Positions 15,938 to 25,037 of a stretch of DNA of 42,421 nt are shown here, piece by piece (the stretch's first letter is position 1; every line of letters begins with the position of its first letter). Both the position numbers and the translations under genes were made by a program. The notes below the pieces were generated by a model that was not told the origin of the DNA, made no database searches, and saw only the letters and a program-made list of their open reading frames with translations. The stretch lies in contig QCCN01000014.1 in NCBI GenBank assembly GCA_003278925.1, forward strand, positions 1 through 42,421, written 5' to 3'. This DNA comes from Prochlorococcus sp. AG-347-L17 (GTDB lineage Bacteria > Cyanobacteriota > Cyanobacteriia > PCC-6307 > Cyanobiaceae).

Positions 15938-16506
15938 TATTTACTACGTTTTATACGTTCTATAGGTTTAATAAGTAATAAAAGTGGAAAAAGCATTAAA
16001 AAATGATATCCAATCTTACCTAATGAGTATTTCCCTAAATTATATAAAAATAAATTAAATTGACTGTAGAAAATAATTTGTATGAAGTTGTAAAATATTC
16101 CAGTTAAATGCATAGCACCTATTGCTAAAAATCCATTTTTTAAAAAGTTTCCAATGTTTATTTTATTTATATTATTTAAATTATCAATTATATTTATTAA
16201 TGGATATAAACCTAATAAATAACCAAAATTTGGAGTAAGCAAATAACCTATTGAACCTCCTTGATGGAAGATAGGAAATATTAATAATCCCAAAATTATA
16301 TATATAGAAAATGCTCGTAAAACAACTTTTTTATGAAATATAAGTGTTAATAAAATTATGGTCGGAATTTGCCATGTGATAGGCAACTCAAAGTTATTAC
16401 TAGATTTATATATAAAAGGTAGTGGAATATAAACAGGTAACATTGATGTTATTACTAGTGATTGAAGACTCACCAGTATCTCAATAAATTTATAAAAATT
16501 GAGCAT
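15937..16506 (-). CDS. bioY: Biotin transporter substrate-binding component BioY
   Basis: BioY is the S component of an energy-coupling-factor biotin importer. The 189-residue, six-helix protein has the family pattern: an early VYIPLPF turn, a GGSIGYLLTPNFGYLLGLYPL segment (about 86-106) that corresponds to the BioY signature near the ligand site, and a C-terminal basic end (KPIERIKRSK). EcfA and EcfT components are not in the window; some BioY proteins work alone. It shares one base with lspA downstream and lies 15 nt downstream of the permease gene. Confidence 0.85.
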   Translation of the reverse strand: MLNFYKFIEILVSLQSLVITSMLPVYIPLPFIYKSSNNFELPITWQIPTIILLTLIFHKKVVLRAFSIYIILGLLIFPIFHQGGSIGYLLTPNFGYLLGLYPLINIIDNLNNINKINIGNFLKNGFLAIGAMHLTGIFYNFIQIIFYSQFNLFLYNLGKYSLGKIGYHFLMLFPLLLLIKPIERIKRSK

Positions 16507-16521
16507 TATTATAAATTTAAT

Positions 16522-17754
16522 TTATAAACTTCTCAATGCAACAATTGGATCTAACTTAGAAGCTCTTTTTGCAGGTAAAACGCCAAAGATTAAGCCTATT
16601 GATCCTGAAATGATCATGGTGGAAAGAGTAGTTGTAATTCCTACTGATGCAGGAAGAGGTGTTATCAGAGATAAAAGAAAAACACCTGATAATCCAGTCG
16701 TTGTTCCAATTAATCCTCCAATTGTAGATAAAATCAATGCCTCAATTAAAAATTGAACTAATATATCTGACTGTTTAGCACCTATTGCTTTTCTAAGTCC
16801 AATCTCTTCAGTCCTTTCGCTTACAGAAACGAGCATAATATTCATGATTCCTATGCCTCCAACCACTAAAGATACTGCCCCAATACCAGCCAATAAAAAC
16901 GTTAGTCCACTTGTTATGTTGGTTACTATATTCAATGCATCTTCTTGTGATCTAACCGCAAAGTCATCATCTCTGATTATTTTATGTCTTTGCCTTAATA
17001 AGTTAGTAATCTGAAATTTAGCGGCACTAGTTGCATTTTTATTTATCGCTTCAACACTAATGAAGCTTAAACTTACTCCATAAGTAGGGTCCTTTCCTGT
17101 AATCCTATTGACCATGGTGGTTAATGGAATATATGCATTTTTGTCTTGATTACTACCAAATACTGCACCTTTTGGTTTTAATATTCCGATAATTTCATAA
17201 GTGTGGTCTTTAATTCTGATTTTTTTTCCAAGTGATGAAGATTTATCTTTGAAAAATTCGTCTTTAAGATCAGGACCTATTACAACATAACTTCTTGCAC
17301 TATTAACATCACTTTTTGATAAAAATCTACCCTTATCTACTTCAAAGCTTCTTACTTCAAGAAATTCAGGAGTAACTCCAGCAATTGATATATTTAAACT
17401 TTTAGAATTTGATTGCACTATTTCGTTAGCAGAGATTTGAGGTGCTACTTTTTTAACTGTTGGGACTTGATTGCTTATTGCTATTGCATCTTCTAAAACT
17501 AGGTTTTTAGGAAATGAAATACCTCTTCTTCTTGTGTCATTATTTCCGGGAACAATGAATAAAACATTGGCTCCTAAATTACTTAATTGGTTTTTTGCTA
17601 ATGTTTGAGCACCTCTACCAAGTCCAACAAGTGTAATAACTGAAGCATTTCCGATGATTATTCCAAGCATTGTTAACGAACTTCTCAATTTGTTCGAAAC
17701 TAAAGTTTTTGTGGCCATGCCTAAGGCTTCTTTTATTGATATATTCCTAGACAT
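16522..17754 (-). CDS. MacB/FtsX-type ABC transporter permease
   Basis: The 410-residue protein has the MacB-type permease topology: one N-terminal helix (KLRSSLTMLGIIIGNASVITL, about 22-42), a large extracytoplasmic MacB periplasmic core domain (about 50-280, for example GNNDTRRRGISFPKNL and VVIGPDLKDEFF), and three C-terminal helices with the FtsX signature GIGIMNIMLVSVSERTEEIG followed by LRKAIGAK. Such permeases act with an ATPase and often a periplasmic adaptor, neither of which is encoded here. Related cyanobacterial proteins include DevC. It overlaps pyk by 8 nt at its start, so it is probably expressed from the pyk transcript. Confidence 0.91.
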   Translation of the reverse strand: MSRNISIKEALGMATKTLVSNKLRSSLTMLGIIIGNASVITLVGLGRGAQTLAKNQLSNLGANVLFIVPGNNDTRRRGISFPKNLVLEDAIAISNQVPTVKKVAPQISANEIVQSNSKSLNISIAGVTPEFLEVRSFEVDKGRFLSKSDVNSARSYVVIGPDLKDEFFKDKSSSLGKKIRIKDHTYEIIGILKPKGAVFGSNQDKNAYIPLTTMVNRITGKDPTYGVSLSFISVEAINKNATSAAKFQITNLLRQRHKIIRDDDFAVRSQEDALNIVTNITSGLTFLLAGIGAVSLVVGGIGIMNIMLVSVSERTEEIGLRKAIGAKQSDILVQFLIEALILSTIGGLIGTTTGLSGVFLLSLITPLPASVGITTTLSTMIISGSIGLIFGVLPAKRASKLDPIVALRSL

Positions 17755-19537
17755 ATTTATATTTATCTATTGCATCGTCATCTTCAATTTGTCCCATATA
17801 TATAACACCTTCATTAAGCTGGAGTGTAATAAGGTCGCCATTACTGATTTGATGATTATCGATATTTTCTAAATTACAAATTGTAGAAATCTTTTTATTA
17901 TTTTTGTTAAACAAAGCATAAACATCATTTACATTTTGGTTCGTAACAATTCCGGCAATATTTTTACTCAGTGGAATATTTTGCATTAATTCCTCCGGAA
18001 CAATTAATATTTCTCCTGGGCAAATTAAGGACATATCAAGATTATTTTTTATTATTCTGGCTTTACCTGTAACACCGATTTCCCCTATTGAAATTCCTCT
18101 TGATACGATCTTTCTTACTAAACCGACTTTTATTAAATCTGTAGAGCCGCTAATTCCAGTTAATGTACCTGCGGTTTGGACTACTAAATCTCCTTGATTT
18201 AGGATCCCCATTTCCTGAGCAATTTGCATAGCTAAACTAAAAGTTTTTGCTGTTCTTTGATCATTTTTAACTACTATTGGAGTAACTCCCCAAACAAGTT
18301 GCAATCTTCTCGCTACACTTCTCTCTGAAGTAGTTGCCAAGATAGGTGTTGGTGGCCTGAACTTACTTACATTTCGAGCGGTGGAACCTGATTTAGTTAA
18401 AGGGATTATAGCTCCTGCATCAAGTTGTCTAGCTATATTACTTACTGCTGCACTAATAGCATTTGGGATCGTACTGGGTAAGTGGCTTTCAATAGCCTTA
18501 AGTGGATAATCCCTTTCAATTCTTCTCGCTATGGTTGCCATCGTTTCAACTGCTTCTACAGGGTAATCGCCAACTGCAGTTTCGTTTGAAAGCATTACAG
18601 CATCTGTACCATCCAGAATTGCATTTGCAACATCACTAACTTCAGCCCTAGTTGGTCTTGGGTTAGAAGCCATAGAATCAAGCATTTGAGTCGCTGTAAT
18701 TATTGGGATACCTAATGTATTAGCTTTTCTTATTAATTCCTTTTGTAAAAGAGGAACTTCTTCAGCAGGCATTTCTACTCCCAAATCACCTCTTGCAACC
18801 ATAACCCCATCACATAAGGGCAATACTGAATCGATCTGATCAATTGCTTCAAATTTTTCTATTTTTGCGACAACAGGAGTTGAATGCCCATTTTTATTTA
18901 TTAAATCTTTTATTTCATTTATATCGGATGGATTTCTTACGAAACTTAGTGCTATCCAATCAACTCCTACAGATAAACCAAATTTTAAGTCCTCTTTATC
19001 TTTTTCTGTTAATGCTTTTACTGATAATTGAACATCTGGAAAATTAACACCTTTATTGTTTGAAAGAACCCCTCCCACAGTTACAATACACTGCAAATTG
19101 TTAGCTTTTTTATCAACTTTTTCTACAATCATTTCTATTTTTCCATCATCTAAAAGTATTCTTTTCCCTTCGCTAACTTCTTGAGAAAGTTTGTCGTAGG
19201 TTACATTTGCAATAGTACTTGTACATTCGACTTCATTTGATGTCAGTGTGAATTTATCGCCTTTTTTAACTTTTACTGGCCCATCTTTAAAGCGCCCTAA
19301 TCGTATTTTAGGTCCTTGAAGATCTTGCAGAATTCCAATATCTATATCTAACTTTTTTGATACTTCCCTTATGGTTTTAATTCTCTCAGCATGATCTTTA
19401 TGATCTCCATGAGAGAAATTTAATCTGAATGTTGTTACTCCAGCTTTAATTAAATTTGTAATTATCTCTTCAGATTGAGTTGCAGGGCCAATAGTTGCTA
19501 CTATTTTTGTTCTTCTTTTTAAATCAATATTCGACAT
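17747..19537 (-). CDS. pyk: Pyruvate kinase with degenerate C-terminal swivelling domain
   Basis: Pyruvate kinase converts phosphoenolpyruvate and ADP to pyruvate and ATP. The catalytic core (about 8-475) shows RRTKIVATIGPAT, FRLNFSHGDH, ILQDLQGPKIRLG, VDWIALSFVRN, VAKIEKFEAID, the DGVMVARGDLGVEMP segment and ITATQMLDSM. Residues about 500-596 correspond to the extra PEP-utiliser mobile domain of many bacterial pyruvate kinases. In its usual active version this domain carries a TSHAAI-like His motif, whereas here the equivalent place reads NQNVNDVYALFN with no His, so the domain is probably structural or regulatory. It overlaps the downstream permease gene by 8 nt. Confidence 0.96.
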   Translation of the reverse strand: MSNIDLKRRTKIVATIGPATQSEEIITNLIKAGVTTFRLNFSHGDHKDHAERIKTIREVSKKLDIDIGILQDLQGPKIRLGRFKDGPVKVKKGDKFTLTSNEVECTSTIANVTYDKLSQEVSEGKRILLDDGKIEMIVEKVDKKANNLQCIVTVGGVLSNNKGVNFPDVQLSVKALTEKDKEDLKFGLSVGVDWIALSFVRNPSDINEIKDLINKNGHSTPVVAKIEKFEAIDQIDSVLPLCDGVMVARGDLGVEMPAEEVPLLQKELIRKANTLGIPIITATQMLDSMASNPRPTRAEVSDVANAILDGTDAVMLSNETAVGDYPVEAVETMATIARRIERDYPLKAIESHLPSTIPNAISAAVSNIARQLDAGAIIPLTKSGSTARNVSKFRPPTPILATTSERSVARRLQLVWGVTPIVVKNDQRTAKTFSLAMQIAQEMGILNQGDLVVQTAGTLTGISGSTDLIKVGLVRKIVSRGISIGEIGVTGKARIIKNNLDMSLICPGEILIVPEELMQNIPLSKNIAGIVTNQNVNDVYALFNKNNKKISTICNLENIDNHQISNGDLITLQLNEGVIYMGQIEDDDAIDKYKYV

Positions 19538-19598
19538 ATATAGATAATATTGCTAGATATAAATAAATTTACCATACCCAAAGTTAGTTATTTAAGTC

Positions 19599-19928
19599 AT
19601 GGATTTTAAAACTTATCAGAAAAAAGCTAGAGAAACAGCACAATATCCAGATTTAGGCTCAAATAATATTTATCCAACTCTTGGTTTAGTTGGAGAGGCT
19701 GGTGAGGTGGCAGAAAAAGTGAAAAAGGTTATAAGAGATAAAAATGGAATATTTGATAACGAATCAAAATTAGGTATTAAAAAAGAATTAGGAGATGTTT
19801 TGTGGTACATATCAAATCTTTGTACAGAATTAAATTTCAATTTAGAGGATGTTGCATTACAAAACCTTGAAAAATTAAAATTAAGAGCTGCTAAAGGAAA
19901 GATAAGAGGTTCTGGAGATGATAGATAA
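19599..19928 (+). CDS. MazG-like nucleotide pyrophosphohydrolase
   Basis: The 109-residue single-domain protein carries the MazG-type all-alpha NTP-PPase metal sites: GLVGEAGEVAEKVKK (about 29-43) with the EAGE acidic pair, and KKELGDVLWYISNL (about 62-75) with the E-x2-D motif. These enzymes hydrolyse dNTPs or NTPs to the monophosphate, often as house-cleaning. It resembles the short phage- and cyanobacterial-type MazG-like proteins and not the long two-domain E. coli MazG. It is divergent from pyk (61 nt) and its stop lies 2 nt from the stop of the convergent YggT gene. Confidence 0.85.
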   Translation: MDFKTYQKKARETAQYPDLGSNNIYPTLGLVGEAGEVAEKVKKVIRDKNGIFDNESKLGIKKELGDVLWYISNLCTELNFNLEDVALQNLEKLKLRAAKGKIRGSGDDR

Positions 19929-19930
19929 GT

Positions 19931-20209
19931 TCAGCTATAACCTAAGCTTGCATACTGGAGATTTGTAATTAAATTTTGTATAACATTTAAAAGTAAAAAA
20001 GCTAATAAGGATGAAATATCAAATCCACCTATTGGAGGGATAATACCTCTAAAAATGTTTAAATAAGGATCTGTAATAGAAGTTAATGCAGATAAAACAC
20101 CGTTACTCCAATCAATACCTGGAAACCATGTAAGTAAAATTCTTATTATCAATATGAAAGAATAAATTGATAAAGTTTGGCCCAGAACTGCAAAAATCTC
20201 AGATAACAT
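19931..20209 (-). CDS. YggT/YlmG (Ycf19) family membrane protein
   Basis: The 92-residue protein has two membrane helices (about 12-30 and 67-84) around the family-typical RILLTWFPGIDW (23-34) and ALTSITDPYLNIFRGIIPP (40-58). Cyanobacterial and chloroplast members (Ycf19/YlmG) are linked to nucleoid distribution, division or thylakoid protein assembly, but the molecular activity is not settled. It lies 31 nt downstream of scpB on the same strand, which makes a conserved-function link with chromosome segregation attractive but unproven. Confidence 0.9.
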   Translation of the reverse strand: MLSEIFAVLGQTLSIYSFILIIRILLTWFPGIDWSNGVLSALTSITDPYLNIFRGIIPPIGGFDISSLLAFLLLNVIQNLITNLQYASLGYS

Positions 20210-20240
20210 TATCTTGTAGTAATTTAATATATCCTAACAT

Positions 20241-20696
20241 TTACTTATTATTGCTGCTTCCTATATTTGAGAGATATTCATTACTTACAGCAAAAGTTTG
20301 AAAAAACTTTTCTGATAATGATAACCAATATGATCTACCATCTTTTTGCTTTCGTTTGACGATAAATTTCTTTTCTAATAATTCTTTAATATGATCATAA
20401 GCACCTGAACCTCTAAGAAGTATAAGATCCGATTGTAGGATCTTTTTTTTGATCGCAATAGTAGCCAATGTCCTTAATACGGATGTTTTTAAATCAGAAG
20501 GAAGTAAATCATCGACGAATTCATTAAGACTAGATTTTAGTTCGAGAGAAAAACTGTTATTAACTGCATTTAATTCAATAGCTGAGTTGGGATTAGAGTA
20601 TTTATTTTTTAGATCTTTAATTGCATCATTTATTGAGTTTATATCAGAATTAGTAATTTCTGAAAGATCCTTTTTTGTTATTGGTCTGCCTTTCAA
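20241..20696 (-). CDS. scpB: Segregation and condensation protein ScpB
   Basis: ScpB is the winged-helix kleisin partner of SMC-ScpA in chromosome condensation. The sequence has the first winged helix (GRPITKKDLSEITNSDINSI), then the second (LATIAIKKKILQSDLILLRG, YDHIKELLEKKFIVKRKQKD, SYWLSLSEKFFQTF). The coordinates start at a TTG that sits inside the conserved first helix. The same frame is open upstream to 20801 and reads TKVEAVLYLKGRP across that TTG, the standard ScpB N-terminus. No ATG, GTG or TTG occurs in the added stretch. The best upstream candidate is ATT at 20777, 9 nt after an AGGAAAG Shine-Dalgarno. The gene follows ilvA immediately. Confidence 0.88.
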   Translation of the reverse strand: MKGRPITKKDLSEITNSDINSINDAIKDLKNKYSNPNSAIELNAVNNSFSLELKSSLNEFVDDLLPSDLKTSVLRTLATIAIKKKILQSDLILLRGSGAYDHIKELLEKKFIVKRKQKDGRSYWLSLSEKFFQTFAVSNEYLSNIGSSNNK

Positions 20697-20807
20697 ATAT
20701 AGAACAGCTTCAACTTTAGTAACTATATCTATATCAGATATTGGCGTGGCATTTAGATCAGATTGATTGATTTTAATTACCGAAATCTTTCCTAATTTAC
20801 CTTAAAT

Positions 20808-22349
20808 TTAATCTGATGCACCAAGGAATAATCTATATGTATCGTTTTGAGTTTCATCCCAAAATTTATAGCCTAGAATTCTTACAAATTTATTCCACTC
20901 TAAAATCTCATTTTTATCGATTAAAACTCCAATAACAATTTTTCCAACATCAGCTCCATAATTCCTATAGTGAAATACGCTTATAGACCAATTAGATTTC
21001 ATATTATTTAAGAAGTTTATCAATGCGCCAGGCCTTTCAGGAAACTCAAATCTATATAAAAGCTCAACAAAGTTTCTATTATCCATTTCTTTAAAATTCT
21101 TTGGTAATCTCCCTCCTACCATATGTCTTAGATGATTTTTAGATAATTCATCATCACTTATGTCAATAAATGAGTACTCCGAATTTCTAAATACATTTAA
21201 AAGATTTTTTTTATCATTTAATCCATAGACTTGAACGCCTACAAAGATCTGGGCATTCTTAGAATTCGACATCCTGTAGCTAAATTCAGTTAAATTTCTA
21301 TTATCAAGTAACTTACAAAAATCAATTAAACTTCCAGCTCGTTCAGGAATTTCAACAGCCATCATTACTTCTTTGCACTCACCAAGTTCTGCTCTTTCTG
21401 CGACAAATCTAAGCCGCTCAAAATTCATATTTGCACCACATGCAATTGCAACCATTTTTCTATTTGAATGGTTCGAATTTAAAATATCTTTTTTCATCCC
21501 TGCAATTGATAATGCTCCTGCGGGCTCTAGTATTGATCTAGTATCCTCAAAAACATCTTTTATAGCTGCACATATTTCATCAGTATTAACGGTAATCATC
21601 TTATCTATATATTTTCTGCCAATATCAAAAGTATTTTTACCAATTTTTTTAACCGCCACTCCATCAGCAAATTGACCAACAGAAGATAATTCCACAATTT
21701 TTGATTCTTCTAAAGATTTTGTCATAGCGTCTGCATCTTCAGGCTCTACACCAATTATTTTTACTTCAGGCCATATTTTTTTAATATATAAGGATATTCC
21801 TGATATCAATCCTCCACCACCAACAGCAATATAAATTGCATAGGGTTTTTCCTTTAGTTGCTGTTCAAGTTCAATAGCTATAGTTCCTTGTCCTGCTATT
21901 ACATCTGGATCATCAAAGGGATGAATAAAACATAAATTTCTTTCTTTGCTAATCCTTATTGCTTCTTTGTAAGTTTCATCATAATTATCACCAAATAATA
22001 TAACTTTTGCTTTTAACTCTTTCACAGCATTAACTTTTACAAGTGGTGTTGTAATGGGCATTAATATTGTCGCTTGGCAATTTAGCTTGAGAGCACTAAG
22101 AGCAACACCTTGAGCGTGATTACCAGCACTTGAAGTAATTACTCCTTGAGAAAGCTGGGAATTGGTTAGCTTACTCATTTTGTTATATGCACCTCTTACT
22201 TTGAATGAAAATACATCTTGAAGATCCTCTCTTTTTAGAAAAACTTCATTATTAAGAGTATTACTCAAATTATGTGCTTTCTCTAGCGGTGTTTTTTTAG
22301 CTACTTCATAGACTTCCGCTTGAAGTATTTTTTCAAAATAATCATTCAT
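20808..22349 (-). CDS. ilvA: Threonine dehydratase, biosynthetic (threonine ammonia-lyase)
   Basis: IlvA deaminates threonine to 2-oxobutanoate, the first committed step to isoleucine. The PLP domain (about 1-320) shows LKREDLQDVFSFKVRGAYNK with Schiff-base Lys50, SAGNHAQGVALSA, and the phosphate-binding AVGGGGLISGI. The C-terminal part (about 325-513) holds two ACT-like regulatory modules (MMAVEIPERAGSLIDFCKLL and the parallel RFEFPERPGALINFLNNM), as in allosterically controlled biosynthetic enzymes that respond to isoleucine and valine. The length of 513 matches the family. scpB follows on the same strand with almost no gap, suggesting one transcript. Confidence 0.96.
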   Translation of the reverse strand: MNDYFEKILQAEVYEVAKKTPLEKAHNLSNTLNNEVFLKREDLQDVFSFKVRGAYNKMSKLTNSQLSQGVITSSAGNHAQGVALSALKLNCQATILMPITTPLVKVNAVKELKAKVILFGDNYDETYKEAIRISKERNLCFIHPFDDPDVIAGQGTIAIELEQQLKEKPYAIYIAVGGGGLISGISLYIKKIWPEVKIIGVEPEDADAMTKSLEESKIVELSSVGQFADGVAVKKIGKNTFDIGRKYIDKMITVNTDEICAAIKDVFEDTRSILEPAGALSIAGMKKDILNSNHSNRKMVAIACGANMNFERLRFVAERAELGECKEVMMAVEIPERAGSLIDFCKLLDNRNLTEFSYRMSNSKNAQIFVGVQVYGLNDKKNLLNVFRNSEYSFIDISDDELSKNHLRHMVGGRLPKNFKEMDNRNFVELLYRFEFPERPGALINFLNNMKSNWSISVFHYRNYGADVGKIVIGVLIDKNEILEWNKFVRILGYKFWDETQNDTYRLFLGASD

Positions 22350-22465
22350 ATATATATTTTTAGCATTAATTATTAATCTAATAAAACATTACATGATCTA
22401 TTTCAAAAAAAATACTCATTTTGCACCTCTACGTTTTAGATTATATAGATACCAATTTTTGTTAA

Positions 22466-24355
22466 ATGCTTTTAAGTGAGTTAAGTCATCCAAATCAACT
22501 TCATGGCTTAACAATTTCACAATTAGAGGAAATTGCCTGTCAAATTAGAGAGAGACATCTTCAGGTAGTCTCTACTAGTGGTGGACATCTTGGTCCTGGA
22601 TTAGGTGTTGTTGAACTTACGTTGGCTTTATATCAAACTCTTGATCTTGACTTAGATAAAGTTGTTTGGGATGTAGGACATCAAGGTTATCCTCATAAAT
22701 TAATAACTGGACGTTTTAGTAAATTTGATTCTCTTAGACAACAAAATGGAGTAGCAGGATATCTTAAAAGAAGTGAAAGTAAATTTGATCATTTTGGTGC
22801 TGGACATGCTAGTACATCTATTTCTGCTGCTTTAGGAATGGCAATAGCAAGAGATAGAAAAGGTGAAAATTATAAATGTGTCGCTGTTATTGGAGATGGA
22901 GCATTAACTGGAGGAATGGCATTAGAGGCTATAAATCATGCAGGTCACTTACCAAATACTCCTTTAGTTGTAGTATTAAACGATAATGATATGTCTATTT
23001 CACCTCCAGTTGGAGCACTTTCATCTTACTTAAATAAAGTAAGAGTTAGTCCACCATTGCAATTTTTGTCCGATAGTGTTCAAGAAAGTGTAAAAAATAT
23101 TCCATTAATTGGTAAGGATATTCCAGAAGAACTAAAAAATATTAAAGGAAGCGTTAGACGACTTGCAGTTCCTAAGGTTGGAGCTGTTTTTGAAGAACTT
23201 GGGTTTACATATATGGGTCCAATTGACGGACATGACATTGGAAATTTAGTTAATACTTTTAACGCTGCTCACAAACTTAAAAAACCTGTACTTGTTCATG
23301 TTGTCACAACAAAAGGTAAGGGTTATCCTTATGCAGAAGCTGATCAGGTTGGATATCATGCTCAGTCAGCATTTGATCTGACTACTGGGAAATCTATTCC
23401 ATCTAAGAAACCTAAACCTGTTAGTTATAGTAAAATATTTGGTCAAACTTTATTGAAGATATGTGAACAAGATAGCAAAGTTGTTGGCATTACAGCAGCA
23501 ATGGCTACAGGAACTGGTTTAGATATATTGCAAAAAAATATTCCAGATCAATATATCGACGTAGGAATAGCAGAACAACATGCAGTTACTCTTGCTGCAG
23601 GAATGTCTTGCGATGGTCTTAAACCTGTTGTAGCTATTTATAGTACTTTTCTTCAACGAGCATTCGATCAATTAATTCATGATGTTGGTATACAAAATCT
23701 ACCTGTTTCGTTCGTACTTGATAGGGCTGGGATAGTTGGTGCTGACGGTCCTACGCACCAAGGTCAATACGATATCAGTTATATGAGATCTATACCTAAT
23801 TTTGTATTGATGGCCCCTAAAGATGAATCTGAATTACAGAGAATGTTAATAACTTCTATAAATTATAACGGTCCTACAGCACTAAGAATACCCAGAGGCT
23901 CTGGTTTAGGAGTGGCTGTAATGGATGAGGGCTGGGAACCTTTAAGTATAGGCGAAGCTGAAATTCTTGAAGAAGGAGAGGATATATTAATTATTGCTTA
24001 TGGTTCAATGGTCGCATCAGCTATCAAAACAGCAAAGATACTAAAAAATATGAACATTAATGCATGTCTTATTAATGCAAGATTTGTGAAACCTATCGAT
24101 AAAAATCTTATTATGCCCTTAGCAGGTAGGATTCAAAAAGTTGTAACTATGGAAGAGGGAACCCTAATAGGTGGATTTGGTTCCGCAATAGTTGAATTAT
24201 TAAACGATAATGAAATAAACATTCCTGTATACAGAATAGGTATACCTGATGTTTTAGTTGATCATGCTTCACCTGATCAGAGTAAAGAAAAATTAGGACT
24301 TATGCCTGATCAGATGGCAGATAAAATCGTTAAAAAATTTAAGTTAGATAATTAA
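22466..24355 (+). CDS. dxs: 1-deoxy-D-xylulose-5-phosphate synthase
   Basis: Dxs condenses pyruvate and glyceraldehyde 3-phosphate to DXP, the first step of the MEP isoprenoid pathway that supplies carotenoids, phytol and quinone tails; DXP also feeds thiamine and pyridoxal synthesis. The 629-residue protein shows [29 protein letters not shown], the thiamine-diphosphate motif GDGALTGG (143-150) with LNDNDMSIS downstream, the transketolase-like [17 protein letters not shown], and a C-terminal domain with [13 protein letters not shown]. It stands alone between divergent ilvA (116 nt) and convergent psaK (19 nt). Confidence 0.97.
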   Translation: MLLSELSHPNQLHGLTISQLEEIACQIRERHLQVVSTSGGHLGPGLGVVELTLALYQTLDLDLDKVVWDVGHQGYPHKLITGRFSKFDSLRQQNGVAGYLKRSESKFDHFGAGHASTSISAALGMAIARDRKGENYKCVAVIGDGALTGGMALEAINHAGHLPNTPLVVVLNDNDMSISPPVGALSSYLNKVRVSPPLQFLSDSVQESVKNIPLIGKDIPEELKNIKGSVRRLAVPKVGAVFEELGFTYMGPIDGHDIGNLVNTFNAAHKLKKPVLVHVVTTKGKGYPYAEADQVGYHAQSAFDLTTGKSIPSKKPKPVSYSKIFGQTLLKICEQDSKVVGITAAMATGTGLDILQKNIPDQYIDVGIAEQHAVTLAAGMSCDGLKPVVAIYSTFLQRAFDQLIHDVGIQNLPVSFVLDRAGIVGADGPTHQGQYDISYMRSIPNFVLMAPKDESELQRMLITSINYNGPTALRIPRGSGLGVAVMDEGWEPLSIGEAEILEEGEDILIIAYGSMVASAIKTAKILKNMNINACLINARFVKPIDKNLIMPLAGRIQKVVTMEEGTLIGGFGSAIVELLNDNEINIPVYRIGIPDVLVDHASPDQSKEKLGLMPDQMADKIVKKFKLDN

Positions 24356-24376
24356 AAATTTAATAAATAAATTTTT
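24354..24376. terminator. Possible bidirectional terminator between dxs and psaK
   Basis: AAAAATTTA (24354-24362) and TAAATTTTT (24368-24376) form a perfect 9-bp inverted repeat with a 5-nt loop, located exactly between the convergent stops of dxs and psaK. Each arm supplies a short T run to one strand. The stem has no G or C, so it would be weak and could arise by chance in such AT-rich DNA. Confidence 0.35.
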
Positions 24377-24635
24377 ATAAAACACCACGTGAGGCTAATC
24401 CTAAGATTGCTCCAATCCCGAAAATATGACCAAGGCAATTAGCACCTACGACTGATGCGTGACTTAAACCACCATAGAATTTTGAATTAGGTATTTCAAA
24501 ACCCTCATTAGGTTTTCTTATTGTTGCTCTAGCAATTGCGTAAGCAAAAACATTACATGCAATCATTACGACGGCACACTTTGGAGACCAAGAAAAAGTT
24601 GCTGGATCTGCAGCTGCAAATAATGTAGTAAACAT
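24375..24635 (-). CDS. psaK: Photosystem I reaction center subunit X (PsaK)
   Basis: PsaK is a small peripheral PSI membrane subunit that binds antenna chlorophylls and in cyanobacteria influences trimer-edge contacts and energy transfer. The 86-residue protein shows the PsaK layout: a short N-terminus (FAAADPATFSWSPKCAVVMI) leading into the first helix, a basic loop (RATIRKPNEG), and the second helix with GLSHASVVGANCLGHIFGIGAILGL in its conserved small-residue pattern (quoted here in one stretch only up to the helix end; key residues are Gly, Ser, His and Asn). It is downstream of DUF3593 by 66 nt, a gap that can hold its own promoter. Confidence 0.93.
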   Translation of the reverse strand: MFTTLFAAADPATFSWSPKCAVVMIACNVFAYAIARATIRKPNEGFEIPNSKFYGGLSHASVVGANCLGHIFGIGAILGLASRGVL

Positions 24636-24701
24636 AAAAAATCGTTATTTTTATTTATTCTCTAATACTTTTACCTAAAAAACACAAAATTGTAAAAGGT
24701 C

Positions 24702-25037
24702 TTAAGAGTTGTTTACTTCTAAGCTATTTAACAACTTTATAAATCCAAACAAAATAACAAAATCACTTAGAGTTAGGAAGGATTCTGCAAAGCCATGCAG
24801 GAAGTCAACCTCAACAAGCGTTTTATCATAGTAATTTAGTGTAAAGATAGATATCAATATAGTAATGAATACGAATAAAACAGTTAAGGAAAATCCTGTT
24901 TTTACAAAAATATTAACAGATTTGATTTTATATAAGTAAAACAAAAATATTGCGTATGGAATTATTGATAATGCAAACAATAATGTGTTATCAATGCAAC
25001 CTAATTTTTCTATAAATTTAAAAAATAAATCATTCAT
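24702..25037 (-). CDS. DUF3593 family membrane protein
   Basis: The 111-residue protein has three hydrophobic segments (about 16-36, 46-66 and 90-105) and the family-like pattern FALSIIPYAIFLFYLYK at the first and DFLHGFAESFLTLSDFVILFG-type residues at the last (His and Glu between helices two and three). DUF3593 genes are cyanobacterial and of unknown function. They are commonly found next to DUF2499 genes, exactly as here, where the two reading frames overlap by 8 nt. That arrangement suggests the products work as a pair in the membrane. Confidence 0.82.
   Translation of the reverse strand: MNDLFFKFIEKLGCIDNTLLFALSIIPYAIFLFYLYKIKSVNIFVKTGFSLTVLFVFITILISIFTLNYYDKTLVEVDFLHGFAESFLTLSDFVILFGFIKLLNSLEVNNS

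Noticed and set aside
20449..20766. 105-codon plus-strand frame opposite scpB
   Set aside because: The opposite strand encodes a recognisable ScpB; this frame shows no motif.
24668..24698. CTTTTAC/GTAAAAG inverted repeat between DUF3593 and psaK
   Set aside because: A 7-bp AT-rich stem with a 17-nt loop and no following T tract; too weak to call a terminator or operator.
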